The notes below the pieces were generated by a model, which did no database searches, was not told where the DNA came from, and saw only the letters and a list, made by a program, of their open reading frames with translations. The position numbers and the translations under genes are program-made. DNA of 64,000 nucleotides from Solibacillus ferritrahens (GTDB taxonomy: Bacteria > Bacillota > Bacilli > Bacillales_A > Planococcaceae). Positions 53,816 to 62,861 of this stretch are shown here, one piece after another; position 1 is the first letter of the stretch, and each line of letters opens with the position of its first letter. The DNA lies in assembly GCF_037027585.1 (NCBI RefSeq), contig NZ_JAXCLE010000005.1:1-64000 (forward strand), read 5' to 3'.

Positions 53816-55111
53816 CTACTTGCGCTTCAGCCGATACTGAAGACCTTGTCGGTGTATGCCCAACGCTTTTGCTGTTTGTGATATATTGCCATTATTTAGC
53901 TGTAATGCATGGGCAATATAATGGTCTTCTACTTTGCGCATATATTCATCAAGTGGCTGTATATTTTTTTGGGAAAAATCGAACAATGTTTGCTGCTCTG
54001 ATATAACAGGCTCGGCTTGTTTAAGTTTCCACTTGAAATATGCCGGAATATGTATAAGCTCAACATATTCCTCCGTTGTGAGTAATGCGCTAATATCATC
54101 AAGCAATACTTCAAGCTCTTTTAAATTTCCTGGCCAATCATAATTCAGGAAAATTTCCTCAACATCAGGGGCTAACCCTTTCACCGAAATCCCGTATGCA
54201 ATCCGTCGACGAGCAAAATAATCATCAACGAACGGCTTAATATCTTCACGACGATCACGCAATGCTGGCACTTGAATCGTTAAATTAGAAAATAAATAAT
54301 ATAAATTTTTGGAGAGGCTCCCTTGGTGAATTAAATCAATCGGGTCTTCTCCGATGCTCGCAATAAAAACATGATTACGATCGGTATGTTGTTCAAGAAG
54401 CTCCACAATACGGTTTTGTGCTTCGTCCGATAAAAATTCAATTCGTTCAGCAAAAAAAGTATAATTTTTTTCTAACGCAATATATTTTTCGATTTGCGCC
54501 AACAATGTATCTTCATTGCGTCGGCAAATAAGTGTTATGAAACGTTCATTTTTTTCGGAAAGTTCATGGTGAATGCCTTCTGCAATCATATCCTTACCTG
54601 TCCCGGATTCCCCGACAAGCATGACTGGAATGCGACCGTAAGCGGCAATTTTAGCCTGCTGAATTACTTGCTTCATCGATTTTGAAACGGCAGTAATGAT
54701 ATCGAAAGTTAAAGGAGCCCCATAACGGCTTAATGGACGATCCATTAAAAACTCCTGTTGTGTAATGTCATGGGAAAATTGAATGGCGATTTTTGTACCA
54801 TCATTTAGGGTATAGGGATAATAGTCATTCATCATCGTGACTTCTTCACCGCGAGCATTCCAGAATGTTTGCTTAACATGTTTATATCCCTGACCCGAGG
54901 CTAACACTTTTTGCAGCATATTTTCCTCTAGATTAAAGTCGAGTGATTGGGATAAAAAGCGTTGTGTAATTTGGTCAAGTGATTCTCCAGTGAGTTCGCG
55001 CATCTTTTTGTTATAAACGATGACACGTCCACTTTCATCAATGGCACAAAGGCCGGTTTCTATTTTTTCAATCATAAATTCAAAGACACTAGTAAGGTCT
55101 ACCTGATTCAT
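53816..55111 (-). CDS. TyrR-like PAS/AAA+/Fis-HTH regulator lacking GAFTGA
   Basis: A 431-residue regulator. A PAS domain spans about residues 5-115, an AAA+ domain about 135-350 with Walker A GESGTGKD (167-174), R-finger region LRDRREDI (284-291) and NYDWPGNLKEL (323-333), and a Fis-type HTH at 405-430 (NNGNISQTAKALGIHRQGLQ). The sigma-54 contact motif GAFTGA is absent, and the Walker B segment (NYTFFAERI) lacks the LFLDE acids. This is the pattern of TyrR, which acts on sigma-70 promoters. It is divergent from the P5C dehydrogenase gene and probably responds to proline or P5C. Confidence 0.8.
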   Translation of the reverse strand: MNQVDLTSVFEFMIEKIETGLCAIDESGRVIVYNKKMRELTGESLDQITQRFLSQSLDFNLEENMLQKVLASGQGYKHVKQTFWNARGEEVTMMNDYYPYTLNDGTKIAIQFSHDITQQEFLMDRPLSRYGAPLTFDIITAVSKSMKQVIQQAKIAAYGRIPVMLVGESGTGKDMIAEGIHHELSEKNERFITLICRRNEDTLLAQIEKYIALEKNYTFFAERIEFLSDEAQNRIVELLEQHTDRNHVFIASIGEDPIDLIHQGSLSKNLYYLFSNLTIQVPALRDRREDIKPFVDDYFARRRIAYGISVKGLAPDVEEIFLNYDWPGNLKELEVLLDDISALLTTEEYVELIHIPAYFKWKLKQAEPVISEQQTLFDFSQKNIQPLDEYMRKVEDHYIAHALQLNNGNISQTAKALGIHRQGLQYRLKRK

Positions 55112-55195
55112 ACGTTGTAACCCCCTTCATTTTATTTTAACATGAGTCTGTTATTGTGAGATAATTTGTGTAATTCCGAAAAAATAATTGATTTA

Positions 55196-55212
55196 AGCAT
55201 TATTATATTGCA
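55196..55212. promoter_or_regulatory. Putative proline-catabolism operator, copy 2
   Basis: AGCATTATTATATTGCA lies between the divergent regulator and P5C dehydrogenase genes. It shares 15 of 17 bases with copy 1; the 17-nt stretch starting at the G is identical except one base. Confidence 0.55.
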
Positions 55213-55239
55213 TAATTCAAATTAAGTAACACAATATGA

Positions 55240-55256
55240 TGCAAAATAATTTTGCA
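55240..55256. promoter_or_regulatory. Putative proline-catabolism operator, copy 3
   Basis: TGCAAAATAATTTTGCA is a perfect palindrome of 7-bp arms around TAA, with the same TGCA-N9-TGCA frame as the other copies. It resembles the TyrR box shape (TGTAAA-N6-TTTACA). It lies 24-40 bp before the P5C dehydrogenase start. Confidence 0.55.
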
Positions 55257-55279
55257 CTTAATATCGGAGGTAATGATAA

Positions 55280-56824
55280 ATGATTAAATACAAACATGAA
55301 CCATTTACAGATTTCTCGGTAGAAGAAAACAAGCAGGCGTATTTAGAAGCTTTAAATAAAGTAGAGTCACAACTTGGTGCAGACTATCCACTAATTATTG
55401 GTGGTGAACGCATTACTACAGAAGATAAAATTGTCTCATATAACCCAGCAAAGAAAACGGAAGTCATTGGATCGGTTTCAAAAGCGTCCAAGGATCTAGC
55501 GGAAAAAGCTATGCAGGAAGCAGATAAGGCTTTCAAATCGTGGAAAAAAGTAAAACCAGAAATCCGCGCAGACGTATTATTTAAAGCGGCAACAATTATT
55601 CGACGACGCAAGCACGAGTTTTCGGCATGGTTAACGAAAGAAGCGGGTAAGCCTTGGAATGAAGCGGATGCAGATACTGCAGAAGCAATCGATTTCCTAG
55701 AATACTATGGTCGCCAAATGCTAGAAATGAAAGATGGTCGAAAAGTAGAAAGCCGTCCTAATGAATACAACCGTTACGACTATATTCCACTAGGTATCGG
55801 AATTGTCATCTCACCATGGAATTTCCCATTCGCAATTATGGCGGGTACAACGGTAGCTGCTGTTGTAACAGGAAATACAGTATTATTAAAACCAGCATCA
55901 ACTACTCCGGTCGTTGCGTATAAATTTATTGAAGTGCTGGAAGAAGCAGGCTTGCCAAAAGGTGTCGTAAACTTCGTACCTGGCAGCGGCGCAGAAGTAG
56001 GCGACTATTTAGTGGACCATCCGAAAACACGCTTCATTAGTTTTACAGGTTCACGTGATGTCGGCTTACGCATTAACGAGCGCGCATCAAAATTAAGCCC
56101 AGGTCAAATTTGGATTAAACGTGTTATCGCTGAAATGGGCGGTAAAGATACGATTGTTGTAGACAAAGATGCAGATTTGGAATTGGCAGCGCAATCAATC
56201 GTTAAATCAGCATTCGGCTTCTCAGGCCAAAAATGTTCTGCATGTTCACGTGTAGTCATTGTAAAGGATGTATATGATCAAGTTGTAAACCGTGTCGAAG
56301 AATTAACAAATGCTTTAACAATCGGTGATCCGACAGACAATGCAAACTTTATGGCAACAGTAATTGATGCAGCAGCATTTAAGAAAATCAGCGAATATAT
56401 TGAAATTGGGAAAACAGAAGGCCGTTTAGTAGCTGGTGGTACGGCAGATGATTCAGTAGGTTATTTCGTTCATCCAACAGTATTTGCCGATGTGAATCCA
56501 GAAGCACGAATTATGAAAGAAGAAATTTTTGGACCAGTTGTAGCAATTACAAAAGCAGATACGTTTGAAGAAGCAATTGACATTGCAAACAATACGGAAT
56601 ACGGCCTGACAGGTGCTGTTATAACAAATGACCGCATGAATTTAGAGTATGCTCGTGAAGAATTCCATGTTGGAAACCTTTACTTTAACCGTGGCTGTAC
56701 AGGTGCTATCGTTGGGTATCAACCATTTGGTGGGTTCAACATGTCAGGTACAGACTCAAAAGCAGGCGGCCCGGATTATTTAACATTGCACATGCAAGCA
56801 AAAACAACGTCAGAAACATTCTAA
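55280..56824 (+). CDS. rocA: L-glutamate gamma-semialdehyde (P5C) dehydrogenase
   Basis: A 514-residue NAD-dependent aldehyde dehydrogenase that oxidises P5C/glutamate semialdehyde to glutamate. IAEMGGKD provides the general-base Glu and FGFSGQKCSACSR the nucleophilic Cys (near residue 320). VISPWNFPFAIMAG is the NAD-binding entrance. Length and ends match Bacillus RocA/PutC. ATCGGAGG is the RBS. It completes proline degradation begun by putB, on the opposite strand. Confidence 0.94.
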   Translation: MIKYKHEPFTDFSVEENKQAYLEALNKVESQLGADYPLIIGGERITTEDKIVSYNPAKKTEVIGSVSKASKDLAEKAMQEADKAFKSWKKVKPEIRADVLFKAATIIRRRKHEFSAWLTKEAGKPWNEADADTAEAIDFLEYYGRQMLEMKDGRKVESRPNEYNRYDYIPLGIGIVISPWNFPFAIMAGTTVAAVVTGNTVLLKPASTTPVVAYKFIEVLEEAGLPKGVVNFVPGSGAEVGDYLVDHPKTRFISFTGSRDVGLRINERASKLSPGQIWIKRVIAEMGGKDTIVVDKDADLELAAQSIVKSAFGFSGQKCSACSRVVIVKDVYDQVVNRVEELTNALTIGDPTDNANFMATVIDAAAFKKISEYIEIGKTEGRLVAGGTADDSVGYFVHPTVFADVNPEARIMKEEIFGPVVAITKADTFEEAIDIANNTEYGLTGAVITNDRMNLEYAREEFHVGNLYFNRGCTGAIVGYQPFGGFNMSGTDSKAGGPDYLTLHMQAKTTSETF

Positions 56825-56868
56825 TTAATTTGGTTAGTCATTGGAAATTTCCTTTATATTATAGAAAG

Positions 56869-56903
56869 AACTCCTTCACATTGCCTCGTGAAGGAGTTTT
56901 TAT
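56869..56903. terminator. Bidirectional terminator
   Basis: AACTCCTTCAC (56869-56879) pairs with GTGAAGGAGTT (56888-56898), then a T-rich tail. It separates the convergent rocA and oppF genes. Confidence 0.88.
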
Positions 56904-56910
56904 TTTTGTT

Positions 56911-57825
56911 CTATTTACATTTAGCCCATTCTTTTACTTGTATATCTGTACCAAAGACGAAATGACCAGGGCGGGCTTCGATTACTTTAGCCTCCGGATC
57001 ATGATCAACATGTTTGTAAGGGATCCGTGTACGGTTGCGTTCATAAGCTGGGTCTGGCTGAGGAACAGCAGATAATAGAGACTTCGTATAAGGATGAATT
57101 GGGTTGTTGTATATCTCATCCGCACTTCCAAGTTCTAATATTTTTCCGCGATACATAACCGCGATACGGTCTGATATATACTTTACCATTGATAAATCAT
57201 GGGCGATAAATAAATAAGTTAACCCACGTTCTTTTTGCAATTGCTTTAGTAAGTTTACTACCTGTGCCTGGATTGATACATCAAGCGCAGAAATCGGCTC
57301 ATCTGCAATGATGAAGCTTGGGTCTAAACTAAGTGCACGGGCAATACCAATACGTTGACGTTGACCACCAGAAAACTCGTGGGCATAACGGTTAGCATGC
57401 TCGCGTGTCAGTCCAACTGCTTCTAGCAACTCACCAATACGAGCTTGGCGTTCTTTTTTATTTTTATATAGTCCATGGATGTCAAAGCCTTCTGCAATTA
57501 ATTCACCGGCTGTCATACGTGGATTTAAACTCGCATAAGGATCCTGGAAAATCATTTGCATTTCACGGTTGAATTGCATCAATTCTTTTCGTGACTTTAG
57601 CTCGGAAATGTTTTTCCCCTTAAATGTAATTTGGCCTTCTGTAATATCGTAAAGGCGGATAATCGAGCGTCCAGTTGTTGATTTACCACAGCCTGATTCC
57701 CCAACTAGACCTAATGTTTCGCCTTCATAGACATCAAAGGAGATGCCATCGATCGCTTTAATCGGTTGTTTAGCAGTGCCAAAATATTGTTTTAAGCCTT
57801 GTACTTCTAATATTTTATTTGCCAT
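56911..57825 (-). CDS. oppF: Oligopeptide ABC transporter ATPase OppF
   Basis: A 304-residue ATPase. Walker A is GESGCGKSTTG, the signature FSGGQRQRIGIARAL, Walker B FIIADEPISALD, and the C-terminus has the oligopeptide extension with HPYTKSLLSAVPQPDP. It ends the opp operon on the minus strand and starts 2 bp after oppD. Confidence 0.93.
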   Translation of the reverse strand: MANKILEVQGLKQYFGTAKQPIKAIDGISFDVYEGETLGLVGESGCGKSTTGRSIIRLYDITEGQITFKGKNISELKSRKELMQFNREMQMIFQDPYASLNPRMTAGELIAEGFDIHGLYKNKKERQARIGELLEAVGLTREHANRYAHEFSGGQRQRIGIARALSLDPSFIIADEPISALDVSIQAQVVNLLKQLQKERGLTYLFIAHDLSMVKYISDRIAVMYRGKILELGSADEIYNNPIHPYTKSLLSAVPQPDPAYERNRTRIPYKHVDHDPEAKVIEARPGHFVFGTDIQVKEWAKCK

Positions 57826-57827
57826 GA

Positions 57828-58874
57828 TTACATGCCCTCCTGTTGATAGCCTTTAATACGGCGTGCTACCGCATCAGGTACAGGCATTTTTGGTGCATCA
57901 GGATGCAGGAGCCAAGTTTTTGCGTAGTGTGTATCCGATACTTTAAACATTGGCGGTTCCATCTCAAAATCGATTTTCATTGCAAACTCATTACGAGGGG
58001 CAAATGCATCGCCTTTAGGTGGATCGATTAAGTTTGGCGGTGAACCTGGTATCGCCATTAACAGCTCATCTGTAGACTTGTTTAAGTCCGGCATAGAGCC
58101 AAGTAGTCCCCAAGTATATGGGTGCTGAGGATTGTAGAAAATATCTTCTACTGTACCGTACTCGACGATTTGACCGGCATACATTACTGCAACACGGTCT
58201 GCTACATTTGCAACTACACCTAAGTCATGGGTAATGAAAATAATCGACGTATTTGATTTCTTTTGCAGCTCTTTCATCAACTCTAAAATTTGTGCCTGAA
58301 TTGTTACATCAAGTGCTGTTGTTGGCTCATCGGCAATTAAAAGTTTCGGATCTGCTGCAAGAGCGATGGCGATAACAACACGTTGACGCATCCCCCCTGA
58401 CAGTTCGTGAGGGTAAGCTTTATAACGTTTTTCAGGGAAAGGGATTCCTACTTGATCAAGTAACTCAATCGCTCGTTTTTTTGCGTCATCCCTGTTCGTA
58501 ACCTTATTATGCTTGAGAAGCACTTCAGTTATTTGCTTCCCAATTCGCATTGTCGGGTTTAATGCAGTCATTGGATCTTGGAAGATCATTGAAATATCAT
58601 TTCCGCGAACTTGCATCATTTCCTTTTCAGTTAAAGGGATAATATTGCGACCGTTGAAGTTAATCTCTCCACCGGCATAAATACCTGGTGGCTGTGGAAT
58701 TAACTTCATTAGGGCATTACTTGTAACGGATTTTCCGGAACCGGATTCCCCGACGATTGCTAATGTCTCGCCCTCGAATAATTCAAAGCTTACTCCGCGT
58801 ACGGCTTGTACGACACCAGCGTACGTTTTGAAATTAATACGTAAGTCGTTTACTTCTAATACTTTTTTCTTCAT
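57828..58874 (-). CDS. oppD: Oligopeptide ABC transporter ATPase OppD
   Basis: A 348-residue ATPase from the ATG at 58874 (AAGGAGAG lies 8 bases upstream; GTG 58883 is in frame). Walker A is GESGSGKSVT, the signature LSGGMRQRV, Walker B LLIADEPTTALD, with HPYTWGLLGSMPDL and a C-terminal extension. It pairs with OppF. Confidence 0.93.
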   Translation of the reverse strand: MKKKVLEVNDLRINFKTYAGVVQAVRGVSFELFEGETLAIVGESGSGKSVTSNALMKLIPQPPGIYAGGEINFNGRNIIPLTEKEMMQVRGNDISMIFQDPMTALNPTMRIGKQITEVLLKHNKVTNRDDAKKRAIELLDQVGIPFPEKRYKAYPHELSGGMRQRVVIAIALAADPKLLIADEPTTALDVTIQAQILELMKELQKKSNTSIIFITHDLGVVANVADRVAVMYAGQIVEYGTVEDIFYNPQHPYTWGLLGSMPDLNKSTDELLMAIPGSPPNLIDPPKGDAFAPRNEFAMKIDFEMEPPMFKVSDTHYAKTWLLHPDAPKMPVPDAVARRIKGYQQEGM

Positions 58875-58888
58875 TGCGTACACTCTCC

Positions 58889-59821
58889 TTATTTTCGTAA
58901 TTTCGGATCAAGTGCGTCACGTAAGCCGTCCCCAACTGCGTTAAATGCGAATATTGTAATCGAGATTAAAGCTGCAGGGAACAATAATCGCCATGGTGCA
59001 GATTGAAGTGCTTTGAAACCTTCAGAGGCCATCGTACCCCAGCTGGCTAAAGGAGCCTGAACTCCTAAACCTAAGTAGCTTAAGAAACTCTCTGTGAAAA
59101 TTGCACTTGGAATAGTCATTGTCATTGTTACTAAAATAGCACCCATCGCATTTGGGATTAAGTGACGTTTAATGATGTGCCATTGATTTGCGCCTAATGT
59201 ACGAGCGGCAAGTACATACTCCTGATTTTTAATTTTCAGTACTTCACTTCGTACGATTCGCGCCATATTTACCCAACCTGTAATGGAAAGGGCAATAATC
59301 ATAGGAATTAAACCAGGTTCCATAATTACCAATAAAATAATTACTACTAATAAATAAGGAATTGCTGTTAAAACGTCTGCGATACGCATCATAATATTAT
59401 CAACACGACCGCCTGCCAAACCTGCAATACTACCCCATAAAACACCGATTATTAAATCAATTACAGCGGCAGTAATACCGATGAATAATGAAATTCGAGC
59501 ACCTTCCCACGCACGGACAAAAATATCACGCGCTAGGTCATCTGTACCGAACCAATGTGTTGCGGAAGGAGCGGTATTGTATAAACCGACATTCTGTTCA
59601 TATGTATAAGAAGAGAAGATCGGTGCAAAAATCGCAAATCCTGCAATGATGATAAGAAGGATTAAACCTACTACAGCTAACTTGTTATGAGAGAAGCGAT
59701 AAAATACTTCTTTCCAATAAGATACTTGCTTTTTAGAAAGGGCATCAGTATTTTCTGAACGACCGACAACTTCGAACATGTCAGCTGATACTTTTGGTAT
59801 TTGCTGTTCGTTTTGAGCCAT
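58889..59821 (-). CDS. oppC: Oligopeptide ABC transporter permease OppC
   Basis: A 310-residue permease with an N-terminal cytoplasmic segment, then a membrane segment (LAVVGLILLIIIAGFAIFAP). HWFGTDDLARDIFVRAWEGA and RTLGANQWHIIKRHLIPNAM (the EAA loop) are typical of OppC/DppC. It overlaps oppB by one base. Confidence 0.93.
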   Translation of the reverse strand: MAQNEQQIPKVSADMFEVVGRSENTDALSKKQVSYWKEVFYRFSHNKLAVVGLILLIIIAGFAIFAPIFSSYTYEQNVGLYNTAPSATHWFGTDDLARDIFVRAWEGARISLFIGITAAVIDLIIGVLWGSIAGLAGGRVDNIMMRIADVLTAIPYLLVVIILLVIMEPGLIPMIIALSITGWVNMARIVRSEVLKIKNQEYVLAARTLGANQWHIIKRHLIPNAMGAILVTMTMTIPSAIFTESFLSYLGLGVQAPLASWGTMASEGFKALQSAPWRLLFPAALISITIFAFNAVGDGLRDALDPKLRK

Positions 59822-60750
59822 TATTTTTTCGCTCCTTTCAATTTAATACGTGGATCGATGACACTATATAAAATATCTACGATTAATACAGCCAGTAATA
59901 AAATTAATGAATAGAACACTGTAGTACCCATAATTACCGTATAGTCACGGTTTGTAATACTTGTTACGAAATGGCGGCCAAGTCCTGGTACCGCAAAAAT
60001 TTGTTCAATGACGAACGAACCTGTAATAACACCGGCAAATAGTGGACCTAAATACGTTACAACCGGCAATAATGCATTACGTAAAGAGTGCTTGAACACG
60101 ATCGTCCATTTTCCTAGACCTTTTGCACGTGCAAGCTTTACATACTCACTATTATTTTGCTCTAACATACTAGAACGAGTAAGTTTAGCAATAAATCCGG
60201 CATGGGTAACGGCGATTGCCAGTGAAGGTAAAATCGTATAAGCAAAACCTTTCCAGCCACTTACCGGGAACCAACCAGCTTCAAATGCCAGATAATACTG
60301 CAAGAGTCCAGCTAAAATGAAGGAAGGAACTGAAATCCCTAAAATTGCAAAAATTGTTGCGGCATAATCTCCAAAGCGATTATGATACAGTGCAGAAATA
60401 ACCCCAAGCAATACACCAAGTCCGATTGCTAAAACCATCGCCTGAAGGCCTAAAGCAAGAGATACAGGGAAGCTTTCTGCGATAATGTCATTTGTGGAAC
60501 GGCCTTTGTATTTCATCGACTCCCCAAAATCAAATGTCATTGTGTCTACTAAATAGTCTTTATACTGGATATACCAAGGATTATCCAACCCATATTTTGC
60601 GTTTAACTGTTCTTCGATAGCAGGCGGCAATTCACGTTCGCTCGTGAACGGGCTACCGGGAGCAAGCTGCATTAAGAAGAACGTCGCTGTAATAATTAAG
60701 TACATTGCAAGTACGATGTAGAGTAATCGTTTAATAATAAATTTAAGCAA
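59821..60750 (-). CDS. oppB: Oligopeptide ABC transporter permease OppB
   Basis: A 309-residue permease. KFIIKRLLYIVLAMYLIITA is the first membrane segment, and YVKLARAKGLGKWTIVFKHS the EAA loop. RBS AGGAGG. It is preceded by a stem-loop that follows oppA. Confidence 0.93.
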   Translation of the reverse strand: MLKFIIKRLLYIVLAMYLIITATFFLMQLAPGSPFTSERELPPAIEEQLNAKYGLDNPWYIQYKDYLVDTMTFDFGESMKYKGRSTNDIIAESFPVSLALGLQAMVLAIGLGVLLGVISALYHNRFGDYAATIFAILGISVPSFILAGLLQYYLAFEAGWFPVSGWKGFAYTILPSLAIAVTHAGFIAKLTRSSMLEQNNSEYVKLARAKGLGKWTIVFKHSLRNALLPVVTYLGPLFAGVITGSFVIEQIFAVPGLGRHFVTSITNRDYTVIMGTTVFYSLILLLAVLIVDILYSVIDPRIKLKGAKK

Positions 60751-60800
60751 TGTCCGTACCTCCTTTTTATACTATTTTGAAAATTCCTTAGAACTATGAA

Positions 60801-60836
60801 AGGGAGTGCCCGAAAATTGAATTCGAGGCACTCCCT
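60801..60836 (-). other. Intercistronic stem-loop between oppA and oppB
   Basis: A perfect 10-bp stem (60801-60810 with 60827-60836). On the minus strand only TTTC follows, so it is at most a weak terminator. It is a typical mRNA-stabilising hairpin giving more binding protein than permease. Confidence 0.65.
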
Positions 60837-60896
60837 ATTTACGATGATTTTGCAATTAAGTTGATCATCGCAGGAGTTAATAATAAATAGTTAAAA

Positions 60897-62507
60897 TTAC
60901 TTCACTTTAACGTATTTAAGGTTAATGTTACCTAAAGCATCCGGAACCATATTTTCTACTTCATCAGATACAACATTTAAATTTGTATTGTAGTAAATTG
61001 GTGCTACCGGCATTTCTTCCATAATCACTGCTTCAGCAGCTAATAATTTTTCTGTACGTTTTGCTGCATCTGTTTCAGTGATTGACTCATTTAATAATGC
61101 AGTGTACTCATCGTTTGACCAGCCAGTTTGGTTATTACCGTTCTCGGCAGAGTTATACATTTCAAGGAACGTATACGCATCATTGTAGTCAGCGCCCCAA
61201 CCTAGACGACCAATTTGGAAGTCGCCGTTTGACAGTTTATCTAAGTATACTTGCCACTCCGAGTTATCAAGTTTAACAGTAATACCTAAATTCGATGACC
61301 AGCCTTGTTGAATGAATTGTGCAATTGAAGAGTGTGCTTCAGATGTGTTGTATGAAACTTTTACTTCTAAATCTGCAGGATTTGCCAAGCCTAATTCTTT
61401 CAGCCCAGCTTCTAAATATTTTTTTGCTTCTTCGAAATTAGCATCTTTGAAGTAACCTTCATCATCGCCGAAGCCTTCTACAGAGTTAGGCACGATTCCT
61501 AATGCAGGTTCTTGTTCACCTTTTACAACATTTTTGATTAGACCTTCACGGTCGATTGCCAATGCTAATGCTTTACGAATGTTTTCGTTTTGCATTACTG
61601 GGTCTTCAGTGTTGAACTTGTACCAGTAAATAGATGACATATCAGAAACGTTTAATTTATCTTCTGATTTTAAGCGGTCGATTGCATCAAGAGAAATTGT
61701 CCCGTAAGGAGCTCCTAGGAAATCAATTTCGCCAGCGTCAAACATTGTCATTTGAGTTGTTTCAGACTCAACCATTGCAATGTTGACTGTATCGATATCT
61801 ACATTTTCTGTATCCCAGTAAGTTTCACTCTTCTCTAATACGATATCGCCTGAATGGTTCCAAGTAGTCAAGTTGAATGCACCGTTAGATACATAGTTAT
61901 CAGCTTCTGTGTACCATTTTGGATCCGCTTCAGCAGTAGCTTTATGAATTGGGTAGAAAGTTTTGAATGCTGTTAATTCCAAGAAATATGGAGTAGGAGC
62001 GTTTAACGTTACTTCTAATGTTTTTTCATCGATTACGTTAATTGCCACATCTTCAGCAGTACCAACTCCGTTATTATATTCTTCTGCTCCTTTAATAGGG
62101 TAAAGGATTGTAGAATATTCAGACGCATTTTCCGGATTCAATGCCCATTTCCATGCATAGGCAAAATCTTCTGCTGTTACTTTTTCACCATTTGACCATT
62201 GTGCGTCACGTAAAGTGAATGTGTAAGTTAAAAGATCATCCGAAACTTTATAATCTTCAGCGGCAGCTAGAACTGGCTCACCTTCGACCATTGTTGTTAA
62301 ACCTTCAAATGTGCTTTCTAAAATCGCACCAGAAGTGGTATCTGAAGCTAATTGAGGATGCAATGAAGGTGGCTCAGAAGTGATTAGTAAATCTAATTCT
62401 TTTTCGCCGTCTCCAGATGATGTTGTTTCTTCTCCTCCACATGCTGCTAATAATGCAGATAATGAAAGTGCTGTAGCAGTCAATGCGACCTTTTTATTAC
62501 GTTTCAT
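60897..62507 (-). CDS. oppA: Oligopeptide-binding lipoprotein OppA
   Basis: A 536-residue family 5 extracellular binding protein. The signal peptide MKRNKKVALTATALSLSALL leads to LAACGGEE with lipid Cys near residue 23. LLITSEPPSLHPQLASDTTS and AEDFAYAWKWALNPENAS are typical of OppA. TAGGAGG lies before the ATG. It is first in oppABCDF. In Bacillales such systems import nutritional and signalling peptides. Confidence 0.92.
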   Translation of the reverse strand: MKRNKKVALTATALSLSALLAACGGEETTSSGDGEKELDLLITSEPPSLHPQLASDTTSGAILESTFEGLTTMVEGEPVLAAAEDYKVSDDLLTYTFTLRDAQWSNGEKVTAEDFAYAWKWALNPENASEYSTILYPIKGAEEYNNGVGTAEDVAINVIDEKTLEVTLNAPTPYFLELTAFKTFYPIHKATAEADPKWYTEADNYVSNGAFNLTTWNHSGDIVLEKSETYWDTENVDIDTVNIAMVESETTQMTMFDAGEIDFLGAPYGTISLDAIDRLKSEDKLNVSDMSSIYWYKFNTEDPVMQNENIRKALALAIDREGLIKNVVKGEQEPALGIVPNSVEGFGDDEGYFKDANFEEAKKYLEAGLKELGLANPADLEVKVSYNTSEAHSSIAQFIQQGWSSNLGITVKLDNSEWQVYLDKLSNGDFQIGRLGWGADYNDAYTFLEMYNSAENGNNQTGWSNDEYTALLNESITETDAAKRTEKLLAAEAVIMEEMPVAPIYYNTNLNVVSDEVENMVPDALGNINLKYVKVK

Positions 62508-62861
62508 AAATAAACCTCCTAGAAAATCATGTAAATTAAATTTTCTGATAATTTTTTGATGCGTTATTTTAATATATCAGAATATTAATAAGAAATATAT
62601 ACTAGATTTAAAATATTAAATAGATACTAATAAATCAAATAATTAAGAAAATTTGTAATCATTTCACTATAATAAAATATTATTCAAGTAAAATATTTAT
62701 GTGGTTTAAAATTCTTAAAAGTATTAAAAATTTGCTGTTTTATGTAACTTGTTTTGAAAATTCTAAATTGTGTTATTATGTAACAATTTTGACACATAAA
62801 ACTTTCCTTTTCTCTTTAAAAAGTGCAAAATAGAAGAGAGAATTTGAAAGGTGAGATATAT
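62508..62861. other. AT-rich intergenic region between oppA and the thioredoxin-like gene
   Basis: About 350 bp, very AT-rich, between divergent genes. It must hold the opp promoter and the promoter for the gene at 62862, but I could not choose -35/-10 pairs with confidence. No RNA gene or repeat is evident. Confidence 0.5.

Noticed and set aside
55112..55279. Sigma-54 promoter before rocA
   Set aside because: TTGCA occurs, but no GG element lies at the required spacing for a -24/-12 promoter.
56830..57075. 81-residue plus-strand frame after rocA
   Set aside because: It covers the bidirectional terminator and lies antisense inside oppF; no RBS.
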